A stretch of 64,000 nucleotides of DNA. Origin: Chrysoperla carnea (lineage: Eukaryota; Arthropoda; Insecta; Neuroptera; Chrysopidae). The translations under genes and the position numbers were made by a program. The stretch lies in contig NC_058342.1 in assembly GCF_905475395.1 (NCBI RefSeq), positions 1,112,001 through 1,176,000 on the forward strand, read 5' to 3'. The notes beneath the pieces are model-generated. The model did not search any database. It worked only from the letters and a program-made list of their open reading frames with translations, and was not told the origin of the DNA. This document shows positions 20,986 to 32,890 of this stretch, one piece after another. Every line of letters begins with the position of its first letter. Position 1 is the first letter of the stretch.

Positions 20986-23900
20986 TCAAAATGCATACGT
21001 TGCAGAGGGGAACATAATCTCGCAAATTGTCCATCGTATTTAAAAATGGAATTGTCAAATAAATATCAATATGTACAATTACTCAAGCGGTGTTTAAACT
21101 GTTTGGGTTCTCATTTAAGAAGCCAATGCGCTTCAAAAAATGTATGTCGCAAGTGTGATTCAAATCAACATCATACTAGCCTTCATTCAGGGATTCAACC
21201 ACCGGTCATGTCGGCAGCTAAAGCCACTGTTTCGCACTTGAATACGTCTTCCTCCAATTCGGCTCCTCAACCCCTTGCAATACCGGTAACAACATCCCTG
21301 CGATATCATGCACTTCATATGCCCAAAACCCTCAAGAAGGCTTACTGGGCACAGCTCAAATTTTAATTCATACCCCCAGTGGTTTATTTTTGCGTTCGGG
21401 CACTTGTTTCTATCCCATCTAATCAATTAGATATTTTGGCTGAACGTCATTTTCAAGATACGCACTCGCGTGATTCAACGGGTCGATACATCGTCTCTCT
21501 TTCGTTTCGTCCGGGCCGCCTCCCTGAGCTTTTCCACAAGGAGCGTTCACTCGCCTCCTTTATCAATTTGGAAAAAATATTGTCCAAATGTCCTGAGAAT
21601 TACAAGACGTACACTCAGTTCATGAACGAATACATTTCACTCCAACATATGTCTGAGGCTACTAGTTCATCAAGCTACATCATTCCGCATGATTGTGTCA
21701 CCAAGAACACTAGTACCTCCCCCAAATTACGTGTGGTTTTTAACGCATTGGACCCTGGTTATAACAAAACTTCGTTAAAATCATTATTATTGGCCGGTTC
21801 CAAATTACAAAGCGACATCTCCGACGTCATCAAATATGAACTTAATACTACCGTTACCTACGGTGTAGTTCCTTCAGCTTTTCTTGCACAACGGTGTTTA
21901 AAACAATTAGTTATTGACGAAGGCGATCCCTTTCTTATGGTTTCTCAAGCCTTTTTACACAACACTAAAGTTGACGACATTGTTACTGGCGCTTCATCTT
22001 CTGAAGAAGCCCGAACTTTATTGGCTCAGCTGTAAACTCTCATGAATAGGGGAGGTTTCAAGTTGCGAAAATGGACTAGCAGCGATCCGTCTGTGTTAGT
22101 CAATCTTCCGGTAGACCACATCAAAACTCCGTTCATGTTCGAAACAGAGACTGTCTTCAAAATACTTGGACTGCTTTGGGACCTAAACACAGATAGTTTT
22201 CTGTTTCAATTTAAAGCGTTTGAAAATGTTTTGACCAAACGTACCCTACTTGCTCATGTGGCAGGATTGTATGCTCCATTAGGATTTTTAGCATCCGTCA
22301 CTCAGTTTAAAATGCATCCTGCAAAAATTATGGTTGGATCATTCAGGTTGGGATGACCCTGTACCTCTACATATTTGTCAAATTTGGGACGTCCATCAAC
22401 AAAACCCGCATCTAGTAGCTCAGATTCGCATTCCTCGTCTCATTGCTCCCACCGAAAGTAGGTCTGTATGGTTAGCCGGTTTCTCAAACGCGAGTCAGCT
22501 TGGATACCCAGCTGTGCTTTACCTTTCTTGTGACACTGGACATTCAATAATATCACATTTATTTGCTGCTAAAACTTAGGTGGCTCCATTAAAAACCTTG
22601 AGCATACCGCTCTTGGAACTTTGTGGAGCACTTCTGCACAGCAAACTTGATTCGCCTGTCCGTCAAATTATGTCGAATCTGTTTAAAATTCCCCCACTCT
22701 TATTCACCGATGCTCACATCGTTTTACATTGGCTCAACACTTCTCCACATTTACTCAAAGTTTACGTTCCCAATCGTGTTGTAGTCATTCAAGGAATTAC
22801 CCAACAAATGTGTTGGTCATATATTCACACTTCTGTCAACCCTGCTGACATCGCGTCTCGTGGACTGACCCCTGATCAGATTTCCAAGTCAACTCAACAT
22901 GACTTGTGGTTTCATAAGCCATCTTTTACTTCAGAGCCCCTCAGTCAGTGGCTCCCTCCTTTTACTTCCACGGTTCCAAATATTTCTGAGCTGCCTGAAA
23001 TTAAGCCCTTGGCTCTCGCAGTCAATTTAAATCCTCCGGATCAACTTTTAGAATCATTTTCCCGCTTTACGTCATGGACAGGTTTGATCCGTGTTGTCGC
23101 ATGGATGCTCCGTTTCTTTAAACGATGGAAGGCACGCCTACAGCGCTTACAACCCATTTCTGGCCCGTTGTCCGTCATTGAAATAGACTCCGCAAAAAGC
23201 GGTATTATCTACGTCACTCAGAAATATTATTTTCGTCAGAAATTCGTACACTCGTAGCTCATCAAGCTCTCAAAGGCAGTCTCAGCTTGCTTAATACTTT
23301 CCTGGATTCGTCCTCTTTACTCAGAGTGGGTGGTTGCCTCGACCACTCTCAACTCGCTTCAGGTGCCAGGTACCCCCTTTTGTTGCCCAAAGTGGCACAT
23401 ATATCTAAATTAATATGCATGCAAGCTGATCTGTGTTCTCTTGATTCTGGGCCTAGAGCGGTCCAAGCTTCTGTTCAAACTACTTATTGGATTCCTGGGC
23501 TTCGGGGTCTCGTTAGAAAAATAATTCATATTTGCTCCACCTGCTACAGATTTCGTGCTGTACCTTTCGCGTCTCAAATGGCCGCTTGGCCAGAGCCTAG
23601 AGTCACACCGTCTAGACCCATTTCACACGCCAGAGTGGATTTTACCGGTCCATTCGTTGTTCGATCCGGTAACCCCCGCAAACATCGCTTAACCAAAGGG
23701 TTACCTTCGTATTTCTGTGTGCTTCTCTAGTGTGTTCATCTGGATTTTTCCTCGGAACTTACCACTCAATGCTTCTTAGCAGCTTTAGATCGACTCGTAG
23801 CCCGTTGAATTCTTCCCTCCGATATATATTCTGAGCAAGGTCGGAATTTTCTTGGCGCTTCACGCCTTTTAAATGAACTTTCTCTTTTTCTACGAGAATA

Positions 23901-24591
23901 TAGAGAAAATATCTCCGATAACTTGTATCTTAAAAACGTGCAATGGCACTTCAATTGTGCATACGCTCCATGTTTCGGAGGTTTATGGGAAAGCAGTGTC
24001 AAATCCGCCAAATCATTGCTTAAACGCATGTTCCATGAGTCTTCCTACTGCGTTGAAGACTACTTCACGATATTCGCCCGAATTGAAGCGGTGTTAAATA
24101 GTCGCCCATTATGCGACCTGCCTGCTAGTCCCTCCGAGGCATCCTCGTATTTAACACCTTGACACTTTCTCACCGGCACACCCTTGATCTCTTTACCCGA
24201 ACGTTACCCGCCGTCCGATCAGCCCGTTCGTGACCGATGATTGAACCAGCGACATGTGGTCCAAAGTTTTTGGAGACGCTGGTCTCGTGAGTATTTAAAT
24301 ACTTTAGTTCAAAGATACAAATGGAAGCTACATGCCGCACCCCCCGAAAGTGAGGATGTCGTACTCATCAAAGGGGTTCTAACTCCCCCATTTTCTTGGC
24401 CTATAGGTCGTATAATCAGACTCCATATGTCTGCCGACGGTGTACCCCGTGTTGCCAATTTAAGGCTTGCTAATCAGCAAGCGATTAATCGGGCAGTCGC
24501 AAGGCTCATTCGGGCATTCGCTCCCCCCTTTCCCTTATTTCTCTCTCACCTATGGGTTTTAGAATTATTTTTGTTTATTTTTTGTTCTTAG
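20986..24591 (+). pseudogene. pol: BEL/Pao copy A pol, decayed and internally deleted
   Basis: Zinc knuckles come first (KCIRCRGEHNLANC at about 20,988, then CLNCLGSH and CRKCDSNQ). The aspartic protease is almost wholly deleted: near 21,370 the frame jumps from its first strand to the linker before RT. RT (about 21,720-22,030) lacks the segment with the first catalytic Asp, though a VDDIVTGA block remains. RNase H/Pao region, integrase zinc site (His residues altered: MQADLCSLD), integrase core (VDFTGPF) and C-terminal domain follow through several stops and shifts. Copy C, on the other strand at 58.8-62.6 kb, is the best guide to what is missing. Confidence 0.85.
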
Positions 24592-24666
24592 TTTCATTTT
24601 CAATTTTTTCAATACAATTTAAGTTCCAGTTAGTTGGATCGAATTTGGGGGTGGTGGTGTGATTTA

Positions 24667-25370
24667 TGTTTGAGCCATTTAAAAATGCGCGGTATTATTT
24701 TATGTCTAATAGTGTTTTTCGTTGTTATTACATTGGTATTGCATATCACTAACCATGTATAAACACATCTAACTGGGCTTGTATTAAATACCGATGTATT
24801 TTAACTTATATAACCGGACGATCAGGTATTCCTTCATAATGTAATTTTTTAATCTAATTCAATCTCTAATTTCTGGAGGAGAATCATATTCTCTACAAAC
24901 TAATTTCGAGTCAGTTAAGAGTGGTTTTTTCATATAATTCTATATTTTCGTCTTTGCGTAATTCACATTTTTCAAATTTAATGGTTTTCGGTAATGATAT
25001 TTTTGAGTGCTCCCACGTGCTAATCGGGTGTTATCTGTAACAATATTAATGAAATGGTTTTTTTTGTATGGTCGAAGTTATCAACGTGGTGCCGTGTTTA
25101 ACGTTGCACGAGGCATGAGGTTTGATTGACAATTCTCCTTTTTCCAACTTATTTCCCAAACAAACCTCATCGTACTAAATCATTTGGCCATCAAAAACAC
25201 GTTAGTACTAATTTCATTTTTCATACAGTCCATTCAGTCAGTCCGCCACATTTTTGTTCGGGCTCTGCCCCTACACATCGTTTATCAGCACATTGGTGAG
25301 TGTTTCTACTTTCATTTTATTCAATAAAAATCATTATTTCGATATTCTATATTTCATAAAGTACGTAACA
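24667..25370 (+). repeat. BEL-type LTR (possibly copy A 3' LTR and/or copy B 5' LTR)
   Basis: A purine-rich tract (GGGGGTGGTGGTG at about 24,647) precedes TGTTTGAGCCATTT, and the segment ends CATAAAGTACGTAACA at 25,370, followed 8 bases later by a BEL primer-site motif. The last ~95 bp match the end of the LTR at 47,025-47,639. It could be one LTR serving two adjacent BEL proviruses, or two abutting partial LTRs; an internal TGTAACAATATT at about 25,037 is an alternative boundary. Confidence 0.45.
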
Positions 25371-25378
25371 TAAATTTT

Positions 25379-25394
25379 TGGTCCTTCGAACCGG
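25379..25394 (+). promoter_or_regulatory. BEL primer-site motif
   Basis: TGGTCCTTCGAACCGG lies 8 bases after the LTR end, and an almost identical motif follows the BEL element 2 LTR at 35,885. This supports a BEL provirus reading rightward from here. Confidence 0.6.
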
Positions 25395-26116
25395 CTACCA
25401 ACATTCTTTGGTAAATTCGGCCGCGGTCGTAACTCAAAAGCACAAAATTGCTATTTTTTCACGTGCATTTTCGGCATTGACCATGAAGGGATTCATGCGC
25501 AATTAGTTAAGGTCTTCACAAGTTACGAGAAAGTATTCTTTCATTTTATTACTCTCTTATTGTTTGCTTCCATAATTCATTGGAAATAAATTTCTCTTTT
25601 TTCGAATTTGTATCCATTTATCGTTTGGAAACAAATTCTACCTCATTCAAAATTTAATTTCATTTTGTTTTATTCATAAATTTCTTGAAAAACAACTTGT
25701 TATTTATTCAAACCTCAATGTTTGAAATTCATTCATTGCGCATGAACCAATTTCATGGTCAACGTTGAGAAACAACTTATCTTAGTGTTGCTGCTAGCTT
25801 GATTTTCTAAAATTTAATCAAAACTTTCTTTAAATTCATTTTGTTTGGAATTATAATAATATTCAAACAAATTTCTCTCCTTCAAAATATTCTAAATTTT
25901 TTGTTTTTTTTTTTTTTTCTTTACAACAGTTTAATTTCAAAATTAAATAAAAATTTTTACGCAATCAATATTGTTTTAACATACAACTTTTGTTCTGTCT
26001 CGATTCAATTACATACACACATATACATTTGCATTTCACATTCATTCATTAAGTATTTATTATACACAAAAACATTCAATTGATTTTTTGGTTTTAATTT
26101 ACAATTTTGTATTGAA
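25395..26116 (+). other. BEL copy B leader, left part
   Basis: AT-rich untranslated sequence with no ORF I can support. It ends in AATTTTGTATTGAA, the target duplicated by the Penelope insertion, and resumes at 34,259. Confidence 0.5.
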
Positions 26117-26500
26117 ACTTGTAAATAATTAGAAACTAATTAATATTTATTTTGCAAAGTCCACTTTAATTAAAAATAATTGTGACAATTGTTTCGATTT
26201 TTACATCATATTCATACAAATGTGAAGTTTAACAAAATATTTCTGTTTATATAGTAAACATTAGAAAAAGGATATACATTGCTTATGTGTGTTAGACAAA
26301 AACAGACATAAAAATTTGTTTTTGTAAACAAAAAAACAATCTTACAATAAAACGATAATACATTTAATTACCATATAAGGTAAGAATATTGGTTTTCGGA
26401 TTAAAATATAAAAATACAATAACAGGTACACAAAAAAAAAACAAAAAAACTAAATAAATTAAATTAAGTCAAAATCTAAACATAAATATATTGCCATTAC

Positions 26501-28552
26501 TTAAAGCAAAGGGAACAATCTGGAATTAAAAAGTTCCGTTTGTTCGTTTAGAAGGATTTGAGATTCCTTTTTGTTTTTGTAAACCTCCATAGCTTCTAGA
26601 ACATCCAGTTTGAAGCCCTTATTTTGGACATGCAAAATTTCCATATCTGATGAAGGTTTGTGACCTTCCTCCATTAAATGATTGGCGAAAGTGGAGTCAG
26701 ATTTTTTCAATCTTAGCGAGCGCCAATGTTCCTTTTTTCTTGTTTCAAAGGACCTTCCTGTTTGACCTATGTACACACCTTTGCAATCATAGCAAGTTAA
26801 TTTGTAAACCCCTGATTTTTTATTCTTTTCACACCTGTCCTTATTATTTATCAGGAGGTTGCCTAATTTTACGGCAGGCTTAAATGTAATATTAGTTATT
26901 TGTTTTCGTAATACACCTGCTATTTTATCGGAAATTTTTCCAAAATAGGTTACTGTTCTGAAAAAGTCATTTTCTTTGTCTTCCATAATAATTGAAGCCA
27001 GCGTTAATTTACGAAGAACCTTGTGTTTAATTTGATTTACTATTTTTGATTCAAACCCATTATTAGTCGCAATGATTTTTATAGTATTGAGCTCTTTTTC
27101 CAAATTTTCGTTTGATAGTGGTAGTGTTAAAGCTCTATAGATCATCGCATAATATGATGATAGCTTCTGGCTCAATGGATGAACCGAATCCACTGGAGTC
27201 GTTGTATCAGTGAATGTTGGCTTACGAAATATATCAAAAATAAATTTGTTATCTACATTTTTGATTCGTAGATCCAAGAACGTAATTTCCCTGTCACATT
27301 CCTTTTCCAACGTAAACTGGATTTTGTTGTTTATAGTGTTCACAAAATCCAGAAAACTTTCCAGTTGTCGGTTCGTACCATCGAAACATATGAGGATATC
27401 ATCAACATAGCGGTACCAAAACTTTATGTATTGTTTGGCTTGTTTTGAGTTCAATACGAGTTCCTCGAAATGGTCCATATATACTTCTGCCAACAGAGGA
27501 CTAAGAGGAGAACCCATAGCTAAGCCCGCTGTTTGTTTGTAAATTTTTTTGTTAAAAGAAAAATAATTTTGTTTTAGCACTAACCGTAGAGCATCTGTTA
27601 TTTCACTAATCAATAATGGGTTTGTGTTCTTTCGTTCCAATAAATCAGAAATCTGTGTAACACATTCTTTAGCCGATATATTACTAAACATGTTTTGTAC
27701 ATCCAAGGACGCAAGTTTGTAACCAGGGCTTAGTTTGAAATTATTTAATTTTTGGACTAGTTCTATCGAATTCCTAATACCATTTTTACTTTTGAATTCT
27801 GTAGTGTCTCTAACAATTGTGTTCAGTTGTTTTGCCAATTTGTATGTTGGACACCCAATATATGATACTACAGGTCTGATAGGGGCCAAATCCTTATGTA
27901 TCTTCACCAGTCCATATAAGATTGGTGTTCTAGGATTCATTTCCAATAATTTGGACTTTACAGAACTAGTAAAAAGGACTGAAGAATTTTTAATAAAATC
28001 TTTCACTTCTTGTTGAAACTTGTTAGTAGGATCCTTTGAGAGTCTTAATATTTTTTCCTTTTGAATAAAATCAGCAACTTTATTTATATAGTCCTGTTTC
28101 TTAAGAATAACTGTCGAGTTACCTTTGTCCGCTTTTGTAATTACCAAATTATTTTTTTCTATTTTCCTTTTTATTGATTTAATGGTTCTACCGTCAAGTT
28201 GTTCCGTTTTCTTTCCAGTTGGATTTTCCTTTATGATTTTTTTAATTAATTCAATCGTCAAGTTATCCTTTTTGTCTTTTAGAGCCACCTCCGAGTCTAC
28301 AATTAATGTCTCCGTTTGGTTGTTAAAATTAAGTTTAGGAGCATATTTGACTCCTTTGTCCATAAGATGCATTTCTGAATTGTCAAAAACAACGTCAGAC
28401 AAATTAATTGTTCTTGAACCAAAGGTGACTTCTTGAAAACTTCTTTGACTTAGGCTTGGGCCGACTTCCTGTTCAGCACATAATTTGTCCAATTTTTTCT
28501 TTTGGGATAAGTATTTTGTGTAAATAAGTTTTCCAACTTCTGAACCGTTCAA
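26501..28552 (-). CDS. Penelope-like RT with GIY-YIG endonuclease (unit 1)
   Basis: A 683-codon ORF. An N-terminal basic region is followed by RT motifs KADKGNSTVIL, LASLDVQNMFSNI (catalytic Asp), GLAMGSPLSPLLAEVYM and the catalytic YRYVDDILI near residue 380. The C-terminus has a GIY-YIG nuclease: KSGVYKLTCYDC, VYIGQTGRSFETR and NHLMEEGH. Together these prime and copy element RNA at a nicked target. The first codon is TTG, with a stop just upstream in frame, so the true N-terminus is probably supplied by an upstream exon (a candidate lies at 30,224-30,607). No lesion is seen, making it one of the best-preserved ORFs in the window. Confidence 0.92.
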   Translation of the reverse strand: MNGSEVGKLIYTKYLSQKKKLDKLCAEQEVGPSLSQRSFQEVTFGSRTINLSDVVFDNSEMHLMDKGVKYAPKLNFNNQTETLIVDSEVALKDKKDNLTIELIKKIIKENPTGKKTEQLDGRTIKSIKRKIEKNNLVITKADKGNSTVILKKQDYINKVADFIQKEKILRLSKDPTNKFQQEVKDFIKNSSVLFTSSVKSKLLEMNPRTPILYGLVKIHKDLAPIRPVVSYIGCPTYKLAKQLNTIVRDTTEFKSKNGIRNSIELVQKLNNFKLSPGYKLASLDVQNMFSNISAKECVTQISDLLERKNTNPLLISEITDALRLVLKQNYFSFNKKIYKQTAGLAMGSPLSPLLAEVYMDHFEELVLNSKQAKQYIKFWYRYVDDILICFDGTNRQLESFLDFVNTINNKIQFTLEKECDREITFLDLRIKNVDNKFIFDIFRKPTFTDTTTPVDSVHPLSQKLSSYYAMIYRALTLPLSNENLEKELNTIKIIATNNGFESKIVNQIKHKVLRKLTLASIIMEDKENDFFRTVTYFGKISDKIAGVLRKQITNITFKPAVKLGNLLINNKDRCEKNKKSGVYKLTCYDCKGVYIGQTGRSFETRKKEHWRSLRLKKSDSTFANHLMEEGHKPSSDMEILHVQNKGFKLDVLEAMEVYKNKKESQILLNEQTELFNSRLFPLL

Positions 28553-30223
28553 TAAGGTTCAAAGTATTTTGATTGTAGGTTTGGTTGACAGTAATTAAAA
28601 ATCAGTCAAATTATAGTAATAAGCGCGATCAAAATCATTATACGAATGGGGACAGAAAAACCCTATCTAAATCTAAACACACACACAAAATAAAAAAATA
28701 AAGAAAAATCATTCATTTAAAAAAGTTGAATTAAAATCACGCTAGCGTGTGAACGGACGTTAGTACACGCTAACGTGTGAATAGCCACCATGCGCAATAA
28801 TTATTAAAATTTAACAAACGAAAAACAACGTAGTTCGCGTAGGAATACAGAACCGAGTAAAAAAGCCAAAAACAATTTAAAAATGAGGTCTCTTAAACAA
28901 ATCACCCTTGAAGGGTACACTTCGAATAAAAATTTCATTAAAATTAATAATTTTACACGTTTGTGCCCGCAACGCGAGCACGTTTTTAATATTACATCGA
29001 CAATTCATGGATTGGGATAATCAACGACGGAATTACTCTTGAACAAATCACCATTGAAGGGTACACATCGAATAGAAAATTTATTAAAAATTAATAATAT
29101 ACACGTTCGTGCCCGCAACGCGAGCACGTTTTAATATTACATCGATAATTATACTATCGTGGAGAAACTGGAAATCTTGCAGTCAATAATGTACTCTGGA
29201 AATAAAGATAATTGGTTTTAACTTCAAAGAAATGGACGTACATGAACGATTAATTAATTATACCTGGACATTTCATCAACGGCTGGTGTTGTTTGTTTTT
29301 GGTCGTGTATCGGTTATCCTATGGTGGTTTTGCTTGGATTTTTAAGGTACCTTTTATTTATCATATTTTCTCCACCCCATCCGTATAATATCGTTGTTGG
29401 AGATTTACCTTATAGAAATTCCAAAATTTAATATACGTATTTTTTTGAACTATCCAATTGAACATTTCCGATTTGATTTTAGTCAAGAATGGTAAAGATT
29501 GTTTTGTGAAGTGAATCAATACCGCGTTTAGAGGTGTAGCCGACAACGAGTTCAGACTGCCCATGGAAGGGTGTCAAAATCCTCGATTTGCGTTGCACCT
29601 CGCGGTTCGTCATCTTCACCATATTCGGCCCCGTGTTAATGCTTGACTACGTTGAGTCACGGGCCGGATACAGAAGATAAATTAGTTGGTTCACTACACA
29701 GAACAAAATTTACGTCATTTCGAGAACGTTTTTTGTTTTGTTTAACACCTAGATCGGAAATGTTCAATTCAAACTAGTATCATTTTATAATAATGTAACA
29801 AAAAAGAAAAACACTTACTTAATTAAATAAAACCTTGCACAAAGAGGTTATGTAACCTGTTGTAGTTGACTGTGATATTTTTAGTTTATATTTTTTTTAA
29901 ATTCATTTAATGGTTTATTTAAAGCCATGTTTTAGAATTCTAAACCAAAGAATATTTATATTTTAATGAAATAAAGTAACTTAAGTGTAAAAATATATGT
30001 AAATGCGTTTTGTTGTTGTCAAATAATTTTGACATTTCACTGATTAATCCATAGAGTTGTAGTCGTTTTATAGACTTCTACTCAAATCCTAGACCTTTTT
30101 TTTTTCAACTTATTCTCTTTCAGATTCGATCACAATTACTAAGATCGCGGTTAAAAAACGCTTCCACTTGTCATCAAAGCCACAGTTGGTAATTTAATAG
30201 AAGATGTTTAATAGAAAGTCCTT
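28553..30223 (-). other. Spacer between Penelope N-terminal segment and main ORF
   Basis: This 1.67 kb lacks a recognisable gene. It includes an imperfect direct repeat of about 115 bp (about 28,898-29,013 and 29,046-29,150), each copy with the palindrome-like GTGCCCGCAACGCGAGCAC. Near 29,625-29,690 is a GGCCCGTG/CACGGGGCC hairpin. It may be an intron or a regulatory region of the element. I looked for a hammerhead core (CTGATGA...GAAA), reported from other Penelope elements, and did not find one. Confidence 0.45.
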
Positions 30224-30607
30224 TTAAAAATGCCACACTTCAATTCGAACTTTGTTATCAAAATCATTGAATTCTAGGTGATGTAATTGGAATGAGAGTT
30301 CGCAATGGACAATTTTTAAATAAACAAATAAATTATTTCGTTTAGCGTACCATTCTCTTAATTCTTCCTTTAACCATACAACCTTGGCAATTTTTATGGC
30401 TTTTTTTGATGTTAGACTATTCGATCTTGATTTTATCTGAACAAAATTTGGAAAACAATTCATCTTGAGACATTGTTTAATAAACCAAATATTCTGTGCA
30501 AATTGACGTGTTTTCTTCCTCAATCTGTAGTAAAACTTCAATAGCTCTGATACACATGCTTGTTTTAGATAATTGATTGATGAGAGCTTGAGTTTGTGGA
30601 AATCCAT
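30224..30607 (-). CDS. Penelope-like N-terminal segment (unit 1, probable first exon)
   Basis: A 127-aa ORF (MDFHKLKLSSINY...) that is basic and helical, with SELLKFYYRLRKKTRQ and IWFIKQCLKMNCFPNF. Penelope proteins carry this kind of basic helical region before the RT, so it fits as the missing N-terminus of the main ORF. Its ATG lies exactly at the head-to-tail join with unit 2. I see no clear GT...AG pair linking it to 28,552, so splicing is inferred. The inverted unit 3 ends a few dozen bases into the same sequence. Confidence 0.55.
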   Translation of the reverse strand: MDFHKLKLSSINYLKQACVSELLKFYYRLRKKTRQFAQNIWFIKQCLKMNCFPNFVQIKSRSNSLTSKKAIKIAKVVWLKEELREWYAKRNNLFVYLKIVHCELSFQLHHLEFNDFDNKVRIEVWHF

Positions 30608-32890
30608 ATTAAAACTTGTAAATAATTAGATACTAATTAATATTTATTTTGCAAAGTCCACTTTAATTAAAAATAATTGTGACAATTGTTTCCATTTTTA
30701 CATCATATTCATACAAATGTGAAGTTTAACAAAATATTTCTGTTTATATAGTAAACATTAGAAAAAGGATATACATTGCTTATGTGTGTTAGACAAAAAC
30801 AGACATAAAAATTTGTTTTTGTAAACAAAAAAAACAATCTTACAATAAAACGATAATACATTGAATTACCATATAAGGTAAGAATATTGGTTTTCGGATT
30901 AAAATATAAAAATACAATAACAGGTACACAAAAAAAAAACAAAAAAACTAAATAAATTAAATTAAGTCAAAATCTAAACATAAATATATTGCCATTACTT
31001 AAAGCAAAGGGAACAATCTGGAATTAAAAAGTTCCGTTTGTTCGTTTAGAAGGATTTGAGATTCCTTTTTGTTTTTGTAAACCTCCATAGCTTCTAGAAC
31101 ATCCAGTTTGAAGCCCTTATTTTGGACATGCAAAATTTCCATATCTGATGAAGGTTTGTGACCTTCCTCCATTAAATGATTGGCGAAAGTGGAGTCAGAT
31201 TTTTTCAATCTTAGCGAGCGCCAATGTTCCTTTTTTCTTGTTTCAAAGGACCTTCCTGTTTGACCTATGTACACACCTTTGCAATCATAGCAAGTTAATT
31301 TGTAAACCCCTGATTTTTTATTCTTTTCACACCTGTCCTTATTATTTATCAGGAGGTTGCCTAATTTTACGGCAGGCTTAAATGTAATATTAGTTATTTG
31401 TTTTCGTAATACACCTGCTATTTTATCGGAAATTTTTCCAAAATAGGTTACTGTTCTGAAAAAGTCATTTTCTTTGTCTTCCATAATAATTGAAGCCAGC
31501 GTTAATTTACGAAGAACCTTGTGTTTAATTTGATTTACTATTTTTGATTCAAACCCATTATTAGTCGCAATGATTTTTATAGTATTGAGCTCTTTTTCCA
31601 AATTTTCGTTTGATAGTGGTAGTGTTAAAGCTCTATAGATCATCGCATAATATGATGATAGCTTCTGGCTCAATGGATGAACCGAATCCACTGGAGTCGT
31701 TGTATCAGTGAATGTTGGCTTACGAAATATATCAAAAATAAATTTGTTATCTACATTTTTGATTCGTAGATCCAAGAACGTAATTTCCCTGTCACATTCC
31801 TTTTCCAACGTAAACTGGATTTTGTTGTTTATAGTGTTCACAAAATCCAGAAAACTTTCCAGTTGTCGGTTCGTACCATCGAAACATATGAGGATATCAT
31901 CAACATAGCGGTACCAAAACTTTATGTATTGTTTGGCTTGTTTTGAGTTCAATACGAGTTCCTCGAAATGGTCCATATATACTTCTGCCAACAGAGGACT
32001 AAGAGGAGAACCCATAGCTAAGCCCGCTGTTTGTTTGTAAATTTTTTTGTTAAAAGAAAAATAATTTTGTTTTAGCACTAACCGTAGAGCATCTGTTATT
32101 TCACTAATCAATAATGGGTTTGTGTTCTTTCGTTCCAATAAATCAGAAATCTGTGTAACACATTCTTTAGCCGATATATTACTAAACATGTTTTGTACAT
32201 CCAAGGACGCAAGTTTGTAACCAGGGCTTAGTTTGAAATTATTTAATTTTTGGACTAGTTCTATCGAATTCCTAATACCATTTTTACTTTTGAATTCTGT
32301 AGTGTCTCTAACAATTGTGTTCAGTTGTTTTGCCAATTTGTATGTTGGACACCCAATATATGATACTACAGGTCTGATGGGGGCCAAATCCTTATGTATC
32401 TTCACCAGTCCATATAAGATTGGTGTTCTAGGATTCATTTCCAATAATTTGGACTTTACAGAACTAGTAAAAAGGACTGAAGAATTTTTAATAAAATCTT
32501 TCACTTCTTGTTGAAACTTGTTAGTAGGACCCTTTGAGAGTCTTAATATTTTTTCCTTTTGAATAAAATCAGCAACTTTATTTATATAGTCCTGTTTCTT
32601 AAGAATAACTGTCGAGTTACCTTTGTCCGCTTTTGTAATTACCAAATTATTTTCTTCTATTTTCCTTTTTATTGATTTAATGGTTCTACCGTCAAGTTGT
32701 TCCGTTTTCTTTCCAGTTGGATTTTCCTTTATGATTTTTTTAATTAATTCAATCGTCAAGTTATCCTTTTTGTCTTTTAAAGCCACCTCCGAGTCTACAA
32801 TTAATGTCTCCGTTTGGTTGTTAAAATTAAGTTTAGGAGCATATTTGACTCCTTTGTCCATAAGATGCATTTCTGAATTGTCAAAAACCA
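30608..32890 (-). mobile_element. Penelope unit 2, 5'-truncated
   Basis: Nearly identical to 26,117-28,430, including the 3' untranslated region, but cut off at the codons for FDNSEMHL at its 5' end, where the inverted unit 3 begins. Few substitutions separate it from unit 1, so the complex is young. Confidence 0.88.
30999..32885 (-). CDS. Penelope RT-GIY-YIG, N-terminally truncated (unit 2)
   Basis: About 629 codons, reading into the truncation at about 32,886, with the same RT (YRYVDDILI) and GIY-YIG (VYIGQTGRS) motifs as unit 1 and only a few amino-acid differences (for example Glu for Lys in KRKIEENN, and Gly for Asp in LSKGPTN). It lacks the first ~50 residues and any start sequence. 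It is probably not expressed but encodes complete catalytic domains. Confidence 0.85.
   Translation of the reverse strand, partial: FDNSEMHLMDKGVKYAPKLNFNNQTETLIVDSEVALKDKKDNLTIELIKKIIKENPTGKKTEQLDGRTIKSIKRKIEENNLVITKADKGNSTVILKKQDYINKVADFIQKEKILRLSKGPTNKFQQEVKDFIKNSSVLFTSSVKSKLLEMNPRTPILYGLVKIHKDLAPIRPVVSYIGCPTYKLAKQLNTIVRDTTEFKSKNGIRNSIELVQKLNNFKLSPGYKLASLDVQNMFSNISAKECVTQISDLLERKNTNPLLISEITDALRLVLKQNYFSFNKKIYKQTAGLAMGSPLSPLLAEVYMDHFEELVLNSKQAKQYIKFWYRYVDDILICFDGTNRQLESFLDFVNTINNKIQFTLEKECDREITFLDLRIKNVDNKFIFDIFRKPTFTDTTTPVDSVHPLSQKLSSYYAMIYRALTLPLSNENLEKELNTIKIIATNNGFESKIVNQIKHKVLRKLTLASIIMEDKENDFFRTVTYFGKISDKIAGVLRKQITNITFKPAVKLGNLLINNKDRCEKNKKSGVYKLTCYDCKGVYIGQTGRSFETRKKEHWRSLRLKKSDSTFANHLMEEGHKPSSDMEILHVQNKGFKLDVLEAMEVYKNKKESQILLNEQTELFNSRLFPLL

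Noticed and set aside
26640-26660. Hammerhead ribozyme core (CTGATGA)
   Set aside because: The word lies inside the Penelope coding region and has no matching GAAA/stem arrangement; no core was found in the spacer or the ends.
29566-29700. tRNA-like or SINE sequence near GGTTCGTCATC
   Set aside because: No paired A box at proper distance and no cloverleaf.
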